DNA from: Dryas octopetala
Lineage: Eukaryota > Streptophyta > Magnoliopsida > Rosales > Rosaceae
Reading direction: 5' to 3'
NCBI GenBank assembly: GCA_963921425.1
Contig: OY992835.1
Coordinates: forward strand, 1,116,001 to 1,180,000
DNA: 64,000 nt
The notes below the pieces were generated by a model. That model ran no database searches and was not told where the DNA came from. It saw only the letters and a list, made by a program, of their open reading frames with translations. The stretch's first letter is position 1, and each line of letters begins with the position of its first letter. Shown one piece after another: positions 34,072 to 47,118 of the stretch. Both the position numbers and the translations under genes were made by a program.

Positions 34072-37000
34072 TGTAACGCCCCGAACCTCGGGCCCATAAA
34101 AATACTGAACGTCAAACCTTTTAAATATGTTTTATCTTTTCTTTGAGCCATGCACATAAATATAAATAAATAAATTTCTTTCAAATAAAACATTTATGTA
34201 AAACATCTGTATAAAAACATTTAAACAAAACAAGGTGGGTCTCACTGCCTTGATTTCTCCTCACTGTCTCCTCAGCCTGCTTAACCTACAATATACAAAT
34301 CCTACACCACATCCATGGTGTATCGAGTTATACAACAAACCCGGTAAGCTCGAAAGCTCGTATGAGTGAAATGACTTAAACAAATATCCTCAGTAATTCT
34401 TCAATTTTCATACTCAATAACACAATAATAACGAATAATTCCAAGGCATAAATAATTAATCATCATAAGTCCGTAATTCCTCAATCACATAATATTTCAA
34501 TCACCAATAATCCAAGCATCAAGAAAATCATAATTCCTCAATTCACATAAAATCCACCAATAATAATAAATCAATTCGGCAATTCAAATGCCTAAACGTT
34601 AACTATTAACCTCAACATCAACTATTCATATTCTAACCCATAATCTCAAAGCATAATAATCATCCTCATTTTCATTCTCAAAGATTCAAGCCTATACTTT
34701 ACCAAGTCCTATCCAAACCAAATCCTAGAAAACAAATGCATACACGCAAGCAAAGCAACAAAACAATCTATCTAATTTCACTCTCATCGCTCTTTGAAAT
34801 CCTTCAGTTTTAAAAACCATATAACAAATCCATTTCAAAATTTCTTTGATAACCTACGATCATGCTTAGAGTATGTTAAAAATATATGAACATGAAAATA
34901 CTTCAAATCCTCATAATGTCCGATGTATAAGAAAACTTGTAAAATAATAAATATGTAAGAACCTCAAAAGATGTCATGCAGTAACAAAAAGAAACTCATT
35001 CTATGCAAATCTTATAAATAATTAATTTAAGCAGAAAAATTTCATCTCAAACACCCTCGATATACTGAAAATCAATAAAACTGTTTAGTAAAAAATGTCA
35101 TACTTAAAATCTTTGTTCATGTAAAATTATATCTTACAATACTCCATAAACTGAAAACACTCACCACAACAGTACTCACAAAACTGCAAACAATACCCTG
35201 GCTACAATCCTGCGCACGGGCATGCTCATACTCTGGCCACAATCTTGTGCAGAGAAGTCACTCTGCACTAGTAGGCTCATATCATGTCCACAATCTCGTA
35301 CGGAGAGGTCACTCCGCACGAGCAGGCTCATATTATGGCCACAATCTCGTACGGAGAGGCCACTCCGCACGAGTAGGCTCATATCCTAGCCACAATCTCG
35401 TACGGAGAGGTCACTCTGCACGAGCAGGCTCATATCCTGGCCATAATCCCGTGCATTTTACATAGGCAGGCTCGTCCGATCAGTACGTGCATTTACACAG
35501 CAGTTTTAAAATACTCTTTAAATCTCTACTTACCTTTGAGATTAAAGAATAACCCTTTTCTTTCCCTTTCAACACTTCCCTTAATAATTCAACTCTTCAA
35601 AAATGTGCCTTTCCTAAAAATCACAATGTCTCAAACCAGACATAAATATTCAAAGAAATGAACATCCAAAAGCTTGTTGAAATATTTCTTAATCATCTAA
35701 AATATAAATTCCAAGATAAGGGAAATCAAATTATACGAATGGTTATTTAAGCAAACTTAAGATTTAAAACTCAAATCGATTTCAAATTAAATCAAGGAGA
35801 CCGAAATCACATGGTAAAACATAATTTAATAAAAATCAAAGTCCACTCACAGTTTACTCCGAGCTATTCCGAAACCTTTCCGAAATTGATTCCTACTCAC
35901 GACCCCTCACTTATTTTGCCACTCAAATCATACCAATACTTCCTCAAAAATTAATTTGATTATTCTGCATAATAATTCCCTAATCATCATTCATTTACCT
36001 CAACAATAAACATTTCTTCTCTAATTTAGCAATTATTCTCAGAGCATTTCTAAAATTCCTAATTAATCCCTTAGCCTCAAATCCTCGTCAATTCATTCTC
36101 ATGATTCAAATCCTACACTTTGCTTCCTCTAACAAACAACAACAAACACACAAAACAGAAAAATCACTAACGGTACTCTACAATACAATTCGATAAGTTT
36201 CACTCACAGTGCAAACACGTGAAATGACCAAAATGCCCTTGGACGGCAATGCCCTCGGATTTCAAATCTGGCAGCATAACGGCATCGGGAATAAGATTTC
36301 CCAAGCTCGAATACCCATAAATTTCGAGTGACTAGACAGAGGCCAAAAACCAATAATTCAAGTCATCAACGCAGCTAAACGCGGCGGGACCTGCGGTGGT
36401 CAACCTGGGTCGACGGCCAATTATCGCCAGAAAAGTTCGAAACTGGTCGGAGAAGGCGCGGCTTCTCTCTCTTCGCACCGCCGTGTACAGTGATCATCGG
36501 CGTGAAAGGATGGCATGGGGAGGCTTAGAATGTCGAGGGGAGTCCATCTGTCGTGGTCCGGAGTTGCGTTGTGGCCAGAAAAGCAAAATCGCCAGCGAGA
36601 AGGTCTTTTCTGTCTCGCGCCGATTCTCCGTCATTGCTAGGTTTATGTGTTAGACGCTGCCACAGGGAGGAAGAGGAGAGGGAGGCGAGCTCCGTGGGCC
36701 AAACACCCAGCCCAGCCGCTGCCACGCGCTGGTTGCAGTGGCGGCGAGGGTGAGAGGTGAGAGGTGAGAGAGACGCGGGAGAAAGAGAGAAATGAGGAGA
36801 GAGAAATGGGATTAAAAATCTGATTTTTGGGTTTTAAAACCCTTCCACGCGAAAATACAAATATGCTCTTGACTTTGAATGTCCGTAAAACCCAAACCGT
36901 AACTCTGATTTACGCGTGCTTCATGTCTACAAACTCGTAGACTCGAGACCTAACCAACGTGCCCAAGAACAAAGACGAAAGCCCACCAACTTTAAAAGTC

Positions 37001-37142
37001 AACTTTTGGGTCAAGCCCAATTTTAAAACAAAAATTAAAAATTAAACCAAAACTTTTTTATTTCTCAAATAAATTCCCAAAATAATCAAAATAAATTCTC
37101 AAAATATTTAAAATAAATCTTTGAAAAATACGGGGTCTCACA
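34072..37142 (-). mobile_element. Solo LTR of a chromovirus (Tekay-like), 3,071 bp
   Basis: On the minus strand it starts TGTGAGACCCCG (37,142) and ends GGGGCGTTACA (34,072), with the 5-bp duplication ATAAG on both sides (34,067-34,071 and 37,143-37,147). Ends and length fit Tekay/Del LTRs. The exact duplication shows one integration followed by LTR-LTR recombination. It contains the hairpin tandem array at about 35,193-35,460. Confidence 0.88.
35193..35460. repeat. 51-bp tandem array, each unit a potential hairpin
   Basis: Units start at 35,244, 35,295, 35,346 and 35,397, with partial units on both sides (about 35,193 and 35,448): an exact 51-bp period. In each full unit CTCGTACGGAG (or a close variant) is followed after 6-7 bases by CTCCGCACGAG, its near-perfect inverted copy. 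Confidence 0.93.
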
Positions 37143-37524
37143 ATAAGGGCAATTTCGGAAACGTTCATCTTGCAAGAGCACAAAAAAGGCAAAAGATCAT
37201 GTGGTTGATCTTGTTGGCTTCCTGGATTGTGATGGTAGTGCTGCTTAATTTGTTGTATACTTAATGGCCGCAGATACTGAATCCTCTATTAAGAAGTCAA
37301 CAATGGAATTTATTTGAAACAATTAATCATCAATAATTAATCATATGGGTCCCACATGTGCCACATAAGCAATATTTAACGTCTAAATGTTAAGTCAGAC
37401 TTACTGAGGGGCCACATTGTTTTTTATTTCAAACCTTGGGTTTCAAATTGCCAGAATTGAAACCTAAGGGAGCAACTTGACAATCTTAGCAAACCTCAAG
37501 TGTGCAAAGTGAAATTTGCTCTAT

Positions 37525-38250
37525 AAAATATGATGCAGAACGGTTGGCGGAGAAATTTATGCAACAACTTGATCGTTGCAAATCCAAGAAATCTGGGAAA
37601 TTATTTCTACTCGTCGGAGGGTTTGGCTCTAAAAGTGGCACTATTGCATATCGTTTTGAAGGGAATCGCAAAACGAGTCAAACTCATTGCTATGCCATGA
37701 TGTATGGGCTTTTTCGGCCTTCTGAGGTCGTTTAGGGTCTCAAATCTGCATTTTAAACTTTCAGACATTTTATTTAATTTCGTTTATATTTTATTTGGAT
37801 TTGTAATTACCTGTGGGCCTTAATTATAAGGTTGTTTGCGCCCTAGGGTTTCTTTAAGCGTACTTAAGCAATTTTACAATTGCTAGACAATTATTATTCA
37901 GAATTTTATCAACTTAATTAGTGAGGTTTTCTCTCAATTTCCTGGTGGATTCCAGGGTTCTTGTTCTTTTAGGTTTACGCTTGCAAGCCTTGGTCGATTG
38001 TACTGCATCAAAGTATGTGAGCAGTGATGAGGGTAGGTAATGAGTTAGGATTAGAATGTGCTGTGATTAAACTACAAGACTTGATTTAATCCTACTACCG
38101 ATATTTGTTATTAATAGACTATGACAAAACTAGCAAAGCAAAAATAGATGCGCGAATAAGCAAAAGTAAACAACACACCAAATTTAATGAGCCTCGGCAG
38201 TATGCCTAGGTGATGCCTGAGAAATGTTTCTATATTTAATTTGGTGATAA
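37525..38250. other. Possible retroelement leader or LTR fragment, otherwise unassigned
   Basis: The stretch at 37,840-38,010 (CCTAGGGTTTC, then TTTCCTGGTGGATTCCAGGG) has the look of a Copia R-U5 region, but no boundaries were found. No coding similarity. Confidence 0.3.
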
Positions 38251-38982
38251 TTTGATATTTTGTGAATTATAGAATTTTCTATAATTTTTTAGAATTATTT
38301 AATGGAGAATAGAAAATTTTACCTTTCGATTCAGATTTACGAAAGTCATATGCATGTACCGAAAGTAATCCAACTTTTTTGATTCAAGTTTGGGAAAAAG
38401 TCGACGTTATGAATTTTCTAAGTTGGAGAGAAATAAAAGATAATTTTGATTTTCTGAAATTAAATAGAGCAGTTTGATTTTTCATTGAAATTTTGAAGGA
38501 TAAAATAGTGATTTGAGACTCAAGATAAATAGTACTCCCAGAAACAAACTCATAACATTTTACTGGACATTTTTTGGAGTCCCGAGCTAATTTTTTTGGA
38601 TTATTGAAGTTGGATTGAATAGTGGAAAATAAGAAAATTAGAATTTCTTAGAGGGTTTTCCTTAGTGTCAAAATTTTCTAAAAGGGTACTTAGAAAAGTG
38701 AAGCCACATGAAAATAGTACTCGTAGATATGAATCCAACGCAATTGACGGATAGTTTTTTGAGCTCGTATGAAAATTTGGTAAATGTCCGAAGTTGGAAT
38801 AAATTTAGAAATTATGAAAATTCAGAAAATAGGAAAAAAAAAAAAAAAAAAAAAAAGCTGACGTAGCGGCCTAAGAGCCGTTCGATTGGGACGTGTTAGA
38901 ACTCATCAGACGGCGCTTAGCGCGCCATGCCCAGCTACGAGGTGTAGCTCAACCTCTCTATGTCGAACGATGTGTTGCATGC

Positions 38983-39040
<58 letters not shown>

Positions 39041-41684
39041 TTTGGTTTCGGCTAATGCGGTGTCATCCAACCCACTTTTCTGCACCCCGTGTGTCGTCCG
39101 TATATTGGGCGAAAATGCGGCCCAATCTTACACCTCCACAAACTAGGCCTCATGTCTTCTCCTCTTCCACCTCCACTTCCGCATGCATGTCCTAATAATT
39201 GGCAACCTCTTAGGCTGCCCTCCGATGCCGGCCTGCCTATAAATAGGCCTCTCCGGCCCACTCAGATTTCCTCACATAAGCCGCTTAGTGTCTCTTGGGC
39301 TTTATGCTGGAAGCTATCCAACCATTTCTCCAGCCACCCACCAACCATTCAATTCTTTCAACCCGTAGGTCCAATTCGAGATTTGCTTTTTGCTACACGC
39401 TCATCGTGCCGAGCCATATGCTCCCGAGGTAGTTTTGGAGCTGACTCTTTGCTAAACTTTAGGCTTGGCCTTTGAAAGCCTTAGGTAAGGTTCTAAACCT
39501 AGTTGAGGTTATGCCCAATCTTTTTTAGACTTTAATTATTAATTTAGGCTTAAATCTTGTTATAGTTATTAGAAATAATTAGGCTTAGGTCCTTTATAAA
39601 AACAGTTTTTAGATAGAGACCGAGGGTATTTTAAAATTTATAAGAAAATCATTTTAATTCATAATAATTTATAAGAAAATTCTTTTAATTCATAATCAAG
39701 TCTTTTCCCGATTTGAAGGGTATTTCCCTCTATTTGAAGGGTATGTCCCATTTTAGGGTGTAGAGTGAACTTTATAGAGGCTGCATGTTAGGTTTTAACT
39801 TCGAGATTTTGGGATTTTGGGCGAAAGCCGTCAAAGAAGAAAAATAAAAGGACTTAATTAAAAACCTAAATCACTGCCGGTCTTAGTCTAAGAAAGACTC
39901 ATAAAATGGACTGCACTATAAGTCTCCCTAGTTATTATTGGGTATCATGATGGTTGGGAAACTAAGCAAATGAGCTAGGTCTACAACAGGGTAATCTTCT
40001 CAGCCCACTTTATTTAATTATATATTAGGCTTATTACTTTAAATTAAGCATGATTATTATTAGGCTTAAGTTGGATTTATTTAATTAATTATTCATGCTT
40101 AATTAATCAACTGGAAATTTTAAATAATTTAAATAGAGGATATAGTCTAATTAAGATTAGTTACTTTATTTAAAGAAATAAAGTTGGATTATTTTAATTA
40201 ATCAACTATTCTTAAAGAAATAATAAAATTGCTACAAATTAAGGCTTGAAGTTGAACTTATCTGTTAATCAATCAACTTAATAATGGATTGAGGTCACCA
40301 CAGTAAAGTAATTGAATGACATGATGTTGAGGTCAGTGTGTGAGCATACACGCATTGGGCACTAGGCCAGAGCTCTCCATGTCCCTCACGCACTGATCTG
40401 GTCATGTTGTTGGACTTTAATGGGTCAACCTCCAGACTTAAATTGTAAATTTAAACTAAAGTAGAAAGCATTAGGTGATCGAACCCTAGAAATATATAAA
40501 TTCAGTCTACCTAGATTGATTTCTGGAATTTTCTAGGGAGATATGACCAAAATGAAAGGTTATGTCAAGACTCTATTAGAGTTGACTTTTCTTTTAACTT
40601 TGTCAGATATTTGGAATTCCAGTTATCAAAAGAGATTACACTATCAAAGTGAAGAGAAAGTTGGATTCAGCTGATTGAACTTGGAGACACATGCAAGAGC
40701 ATTAGACTCCAGGTAGAGGGAATCTCACACCTTGTCTAAGAGACCATTTTTGTGTATATATGTAAATGTTTTTGAAGGATGCATGTTTTAATTTCAATTT
40801 ATTGCATGGTTTTATGATGTTATGATACATGCTTTTGCAATATCTATTTTATTGGATGACCTAAGAGTAAAGGGTCATGTCTGGATGACCTTGGGTTTCG
40901 ATTCGCAAAATCTCCGAAGGCGATTGTATGAGTATGACTAATCGATTTGTCCAACTTATTTGGAGGCTAGTTATAATGTATGAACTAGGATTAATTGATA
41001 CTCTCTCTACAGTACTAATATATCTTTTATTAGCACGGTCATTACGTATAATTTTTTTAGAGCTCTTATTTGGATAATTGTTTTCTGGAAGAAGTGTGAA
41101 CATGATAACTGTTTCTGTTCTTCAAGAATTCAGCCAAAGGTTTTGTTGTGCATTATTATTTTAGAAACTCTTCCATTCGACCAATATTAAATAAATGTTT
41201 TCAAACCTCGATAGGGTCCCCTGAGGGGAAACTATGAACGTATGTAATGCTTACTCCCTACGTTTTCCTTGTCTTGCTTTGGATTATTCTTAGGTACTAT
41301 GCATAGAAAAGAGACGGACTTGGACAGAAGTCGTACAAATAGTATCTTAATTTGAACTTTTCAACTCCTTCCACTGTTTTCAGTGATTCCCACTCTATTA
41401 TCCTTGAGTTGGTTCTATGCTTTGTTTGTCTTAATTTATGTTTAAACAACTAATTTTGTCTAGTTTTGAAATCCTTTTGATCCACTCATTTGTATCAAGT
41501 CTTACATTCTTCAAGGTTACTACTCTAAACTACCGTAAATTTGGGGATTAGTCTTGAATAAAAGTAATTTCTTTTGTATTTTTTGTGTCTTTAAATACTC
41601 TGACCCAACCCATTTTTTAAAACCAAATGGCTTAATTTATTTAGGGAATATTTAGGATTCTGATACTCAAGGTACGAGTGTTAC
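38250..41684 (+). mobile_element. Chromovirus (Tekay-like) LTR, plus strand
   Basis: It has the same order of landmarks as the LTR at 25,127: a TATA box (CTATAAATAGG, about 39,238), a segment GATCTGGTCATGTTGTTGGACTTTAA (here quoted only in part: TGGTCATGTTGTTGGACTTT, about 40,400), and an end GAGTGTTACA at 41,684. The 5' boundary is approximate and no target duplication was found. Probably a solo LTR or truncated copy. Confidence 0.6.
38987..39037. repeat. (CT)n microsatellite
   Basis: About 25 CT units within the U3 part of the chromovirus LTR, some 200 bp before its TATA box. Confidence 0.95.
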
Positions 41685-42183
41685 AGTCTCAAGTGTTCAC
41701 GAGCACCCAAAAAAAGTTCAAAGTTGCTCGAAAATGGACTCTTTGAGGTATAAAAAGCTCGCCTAGGATCGATCCCACTTGTACAAAACACATAGAACTC
41801 ATGCACCAACGGACCTGCGATCGACCCCCTATAGGTGCAACTCTCTACCAAAAATGTTTTGCTGCCAAAATGACCTGTGTTTGATGATCACTCAATAGGA
41901 TTCTTGACTTCCTTCGTCTTTTCACGTATGTGGATCAATCCTCCCTTGTTCCTGTAGTTCTATATGACCTTCTTAATCCCAAAATTACCTCAAAACTTTA
42001 ACCAACTTCCATAGTAACTCCCACGGACCCAAAAGCGAGCCAAAACACAACATATATGATAGGTTCATGGTTCGATTCCCTCCAATATAACAAAAAAAAA
42101 GGCATGTGAGTTGTAGTACTCTCTTTCCTATATTTTGCATTGTAAATCACTTGCATTATATGAAATATAACTAGAATGATACA
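41685..42183. other. Intergenic DNA, nothing recognised
   Basis: No coding similarity or terminal repeats are seen. It ends in the target duplication of the next element. Confidence 0.4.
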
Positions 42184-43543
42184 TAGGGGTGGGTGCTTTA
42201 ATTGGAAAGGCAAAAAACAAGTTGAATCGGTTCGTTTTTGGTCTGTTTTTAAAGTTTCAACACTTAAATAAAAACAAACCAGATTGAACCTATCTGGATA
42301 CCAGTTTCAAGTTTCAAAACCCAGAAAAGATAGAACCAAACCACTCTAAAGATTTCTTTTAAACAAAAAATAATAATTAGAGACGTGAAACTTACTATTG
42401 GTTGGAGCATAAGATTAATGTGGTGCTCCCCACATTGAATCATTACCCTACAGCCCTAAACTTTTGCCTTATTCTCCTTCATCTTATGATGTCACCATCG
42501 CCAATATCTTTTTCTCTCTTGATTGAAGGCAACACCACTAGCTCTCTTCTTTATAATTCTCACGACGATGATCATCTCTGAATCATTATCTGTTGGAAAA
42601 TTTAGTATTTAATTATTAATTTTCCTATTATTCGACATATAAAAAAAGAAAATGTAGGAGTTACTTACCAAATGTTAGTTATGACTTTTTTAACAGGTAC
42701 TACAATAGTTATTTCTTGTAACTTTTCTTACATATGCGCGCTTGATTGAAATGGTACATATAGGGTGCAATAAATTGGTGAACGGGTGTGTCTTCAGTTT
42801 AAGACAAAAAACATTACTCTTGCCTTTTCTTGAACAAACACAACCATTTCAAAGAGGCATTTCATCTTCTATAAATAGTTAGCCTATATGTCATTTGAAA
42901 AAGATATTAAAAGAGATATTAAAATTGTGATTTATGCGTTATTCAAAGTCATTTATTAAGAGAGTTCAAACACAATATGTGTTTGTTGTTTCATATAGAT
43001 TGGAGTGCGTTGCTTCAGCGAGAAGAAATATCATTGTATCCTAGGAGACGTTTGTCATTCAAACCTTGAGAACCCGTGAAGGGCAATCTTGTAATAAGGG
43101 CATATTATCCAATACTAGCCTCGATTTAATATTATAAGGTTTTTTTGAACTCTATTTCATGTTTGATAGAATTTATGTTAAAAATTTATATACTCAATAG
43201 CATTAAATTGTTTACGAGTTTATCTATAAATATAGCAATTAGACCCTATTTTGAAACATTATCTTCTCATTTTATATTTTGATCGACTTTTATATCTCTC
43301 CCTCTCTCTTTATCTATCTCTATCAACTCCTCATGTCAGCGACGACAACATTGTGCGACCAAGAAATCGCTTCTATTATTGTTCCAGTTAGACATAAAAC
43401 TAAACCTATTTTTCAGTGGACTAAACAAGGTCAATATTAGCTTGAAATCTCAACGACGATTCTAAATATTGGCCTACCGAAGACGTTGATTCAGTGTGCA
43501 AACCGGCCAAGAACCTCATTGGACCTACTGATGCCCATCCCTA
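42184..43543. mobile_element. Non-autonomous hAT element (1,360 bp) with perfect 8-bp target duplication
   Basis: Ends TAGGGGTGGGTGC and GATGCCCATCCCTA are hAT-type inverted repeats. ATGATACA is repeated exactly at 42,176-42,183 and 43,544-43,551. No transposase is present. An LTR lies inside (42,591-43,104); without it the element is about 0.85 kb. Confidence 0.88.
42591..43104 (+). mobile_element. Copia-type solo LTR inside the hAT element
   Basis: Starts TGTTGGAAAATTTAG, has a TATA box (CTATAAATAG, about 42,871) and ends around 43,102-43,104. TTATC precedes the start (42,586-42,590) and recurs at 43,105-43,109, a likely target duplication. The TGTTGGAAAAT start and short length are typical of several plant Copia lineages. 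Confidence 0.6.
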
Positions 43544-44392
43544 ATGATACATACCCAAACCATGAGTGAGGAAGGAACCTCATTTCTTTTCTTTTCAAGT
43601 CAATAAATCAAACAAAAAACTATCAATGACCATTTGGTTAAGTGGCACCCAGTTTCTCATTTGTGGGAGAAAGTTCAAAGTTCAAATCTCATGGACAACA
43701 ATTATTGATTAATAATAAAAAATCAAACAAAAAAGTATAAAAAATTAAAAAATAATGTCAAACACACCATAATAACTTATGTTTAAACCTACAAATCTCC
43801 TTTATTTATGGGGTTTTGAAGAGAAGTTGATCAGGGGCCGTCGAGACTTGATCTTGATCAATGTTGAACCATGAGGTGTGTCGCGTACGTGGTAAGCCTT
43901 CTTCAGCTTTGGTGGTGGAAAAGTTGACACGTACCATATTATGCTTAGAGATTATCCATGAGCTTGGTGAAGAACTTTGAAAATCTTTGAGATGTAGTGT
44001 TTGCCTTGCATAAAATTTGTCTAATTTTACCAAAGATCCAGAGGTCATTGACAAGACCGTCCCTAGATTCCACCATGGAACCCGGAGTGATCTTGTGGGA
44101 TCCAATACCAAGGAAAATTCTACCAAAATTTCGGCAGAACCTCTCATGAAATTGGACTAACTCATACTTGTAATACATGTAGAAAACACTTCCAATGTCC
44201 AACAGCCACCTGTACCACAACCAAAAAGGTCTCCGACCCAATAATTCCATATCCATTATTGTTATTCACCAACCTCAGGATTATCACAGCATACTAATTT
44301 AACTTTACACATCAAGATATACAAACTAAAGGAGAAAACCATTGTGCTCAAAGATATCGAAGAACTGAAATTGAGGAAGATGCTGCTTCTGT
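43544..44392. other. Unassigned DNA
   Basis: Two overlapping minus-strand open frames (43,806-44,147 and 43,945-44,256) show no recognisable family. They could belong to the leader of the chromovirus whose LTR follows, but no primer site is visible. Confidence 0.35.
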
Positions 44393-45647
44393 TTGGTACG
44401 GCCCGACCTCGGCCACCTCTAAAACCTGGGGGAAAACGTTAAAACAACACAAAGGAAAGAAAACGTGAGATAACCCAAAGAGTGGACAAAAATATAAAAG
44501 TACAACATTAAAATTAGTTATCTTTTCAAATTCCTTTCAATCAAGTTTCACTTTAAGACCTCATGTCACTCTTTGAAATCCCCCAGTTTTAAAACTCATT
44601 TTTCAAACCCAATTGAAACCATCTCAATTTAGTGAATCTTCTTGATGCAAGAGAAAACTCATAAACATGAAATATGGAGAGATCTCTAAAGGATGAAATG
44701 CAACATGAATAAATAAATCGTCATATGCAGTGTGTCAATAAATCATTCAGCTAGAAATCCAAACTCTGAAAAATATTGTACCTTAACATAAACCACAAAC
44801 TGATAATCATCCTCTGAAAAACAATAATACGCTCAAGCTATAAAGCTATCAAAATATCTGAAATAACAATGCAAATGCTCAACTGAAACTGTCATATTTA
44901 AAATATTTGTTGCTATAAACTCATATCTTAAAATACTCATCAACTGAAAACACACACCACACTAGTACCCAAGAAAATAATCTAGCAACATCCAGTGCAA
45001 AGAAATCTCAAAACACGGGTAGTCTCATAATCTAGGCATTTTCCAGGCAGACTCATCTGATCATACATGCACGCAGAGTTGCTCCCAAAAGGCGAGGCAT
45101 CCCGACACACAGCCCAAATCTTATATGTGTGTCGAGATGGGTCCCAAAGACCTATCTGTATCACTGTCAAGGGAAAGGTAGGAGGGTACTCATGTGGTGG
45201 TTTGAAACCACTTTCCAACTTCTCAAAACCATTAATTATAATTAAATGAAACATGAAAATTCAAACTCACAAGTTTTTCACAAATCCTCTAAATCAAATA
45301 AAGAAAGTTTATTGTAATAAATCTTAAGAAAGATCGTTCTTTTTAATCTGGCTATAGACTAACCTTTCAAAAATAGAGATTTCAAAAAAAGTTTATTGTA
45401 ACAAATCTCTGTTTATATAATAGAGATTGCAACTTTCAAAAAAGGGACATCAGTTAGAAACAATTTATGTTTCAAAATCAAAATGAAATTAAAGATATGT
45501 ACGTCTTAAAATTTTGAATTCTGCAGTTAAAACTGAAATAAATAAAGGTTGGGTGCCTTTTGAAGTCAACAGAGCCCAAGAGCCCACGAGCCCACATCTT
45601 GAGTCCAATCTATACTTAACAAAAGACAATCACTTATGCTTATAAAG

Positions 45648-46718
45648 TGCTTGTGGATAAATCTACATGGATTCAATGGCCAGTCATAGACCAACACGTA
45701 GCATATCAGGTCTCATTTCAGTTCTGACTTTTCAATGGTCAACTTGGTTATCATGCCAGCTCAACAATGCAACGGTTCAGATCGGCTCTTACCTCAAGTC
45801 GCCCAAGTTCGATCCGAACCGAACCGATATTGAGATCTTCTAGGAACTTGAGGGTTCATCTTTGCCTAGATATCTCAGTTCGGCTCGGCATTTACAAGCC
45901 ATCCTAAATCCAGCCACAGTCGGTTTACACTTAAGAGTAATCATTACATTAAATATCTGATCGGCTTAGCCCGACTCATCCATATATGATCCGATCGCAC
46001 GTGGTTTTCACATTTACATATGAGGAGACATATGTGTTCGGATCGACTCGGCCTCGCACCGCCATCCTAGAAGATCAAGTTGGGACGAATCGCCATATTT
46101 AAGTGCGTCTGACATGACTTTCTGACAGATGAGACATTCCAGCTCACAACCTTAACTATTAGGGCATTCCACTTGATCCACCATACTTGCATTCAATGCA
46201 GCATTGAATACAAAGGTGATGGGTAGTTGTGCATGCTACTGTTCCTGACCGAATACGTGTCTTCTCCTCATCCACTCATCCATATGCAGGTAACTTAACA
46301 CTCACCACTTCCTTTGCCTATATAAACCCACTTATGTGCACAAAGGAAGGGGTTCACAAATTCCACACAAACACAGATTCAATCAGCTGAGAATAACCCA
46401 AAATATCTTACATTGTTCTTCATATTCTCCTAAGTTCATACCTTGTTCTTGCTTTGTTCTTGCTTGTTCTTCCTCAAACACCTTCAAATACATCTTACTG
46501 ACTTCATCATCAAAGTGTATTTGGCTGGTACCATGCACACCGGTCCATCTCCTTTGATCTTGTGTTCATGCAGGAATATCTCATCAACGTCAACCACTAA
46601 TCCAACAAGTTTTGATCATCACGAGTCACCATCCTAATCTTCATCCAACAAGGCTTCCTATCATCCAGATCATCCATCTTAAGTTGTTGCATCTATCTTA
46701 CGAAAATTTGCATCAACA
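45648..46718 (+). mobile_element. Solo LTR (1,071 bp) with TAAAG target duplication
   Basis: Starts TGCTTGTGGATAAATC and ends TTTGCATCAACA, flanked exactly by TAAAG (45,643-45,647 and 46,719-46,723). A TATA box (CTATATAAACCC, about 46,318) fits plus-strand promoter orientation. It is GC-richer than its surroundings, with many CGGCTC/CCGA words. Superfamily not determined. Confidence 0.8.
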
Positions 46719-46856
46719 TAAAGCCTAGAGAAAAATAACATTTTATGTTATTTGCTTTCAGGCTCTAACAAAAACTCAATACTTTTCCACCCTCTTATAA
46801 AATGGATGGGCAAAGGGTATTCAAATATGTAGGTGAGAGCTTTTTGAGGGAAGAAG

Positions 46857-46858
<2 letters not shown>

Positions 46859-46902
<44 letters not shown>
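46859..46902. repeat. (GA)n microsatellite
   Basis: About 22 uninterrupted GA units. Confidence 0.95.
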
Positions 46903-46905
<3 letters not shown>

Positions 46906-47057
46906 GCCGATCCCCAAGAAAAAGATAAGAATCCTCTGGATGGGGAAGTCGGTGGGAGAGCTCCAAGGGTCTGCGTGAATTTTTTTTTTTTTATATACTG
47001 CAAGAAAAAATGATGAAGGTTGAAAAATGGAGGGGTTGATGTGTGAAGGGAGAGGTG

Positions 47058-47060
<3 letters not shown>

Positions 47061-47118
<58 letters not shown>
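47061..47118. repeat. (ATT)n microsatellite
   Basis: About 19 uninterrupted ATT units, probably highly variable between individuals. Confidence 0.95.

Larger units (their letters stand above)
33868..37524. mobile_element. Foldback/Mutator-like element with ~190-bp TIRs, carrying a solo LTR
   Basis: The left TIR at about 33,868-34,060 (TAGAGTAAATTTTATTTTGC) and right TIR at about 37,320-37,524, ending GCAAAGTGAAATTTGCTCTA, are inverted copies with scattered changes; both contain CTCAGTAAGTCTGACT. Without the 3.07-kb LTR inside it, the element is about 580 bp and non-coding. No exact target duplication is seen at the outer ends. Confidence 0.7.

Noticed and set aside
35193-35460. CRISPR-like array of spaced palindromic repeats
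   Set aside because: The whole 51-bp unit is repeated with no unique spacers, and it lies in a plant LTR.
35176-35465. Repetitive open frames on both strands (MSLLVRSGLSVRDCGH-like units)
   Set aside because: The 51-bp period is a multiple of three, so the tandem DNA repeat stays open in several frames. Not evidence for a repeat protein.
43806-44256. Two overlapping minus-strand open frames
   Set aside because: No known domain or conserved motif. Possibly retroelement leader; not called as a gene.
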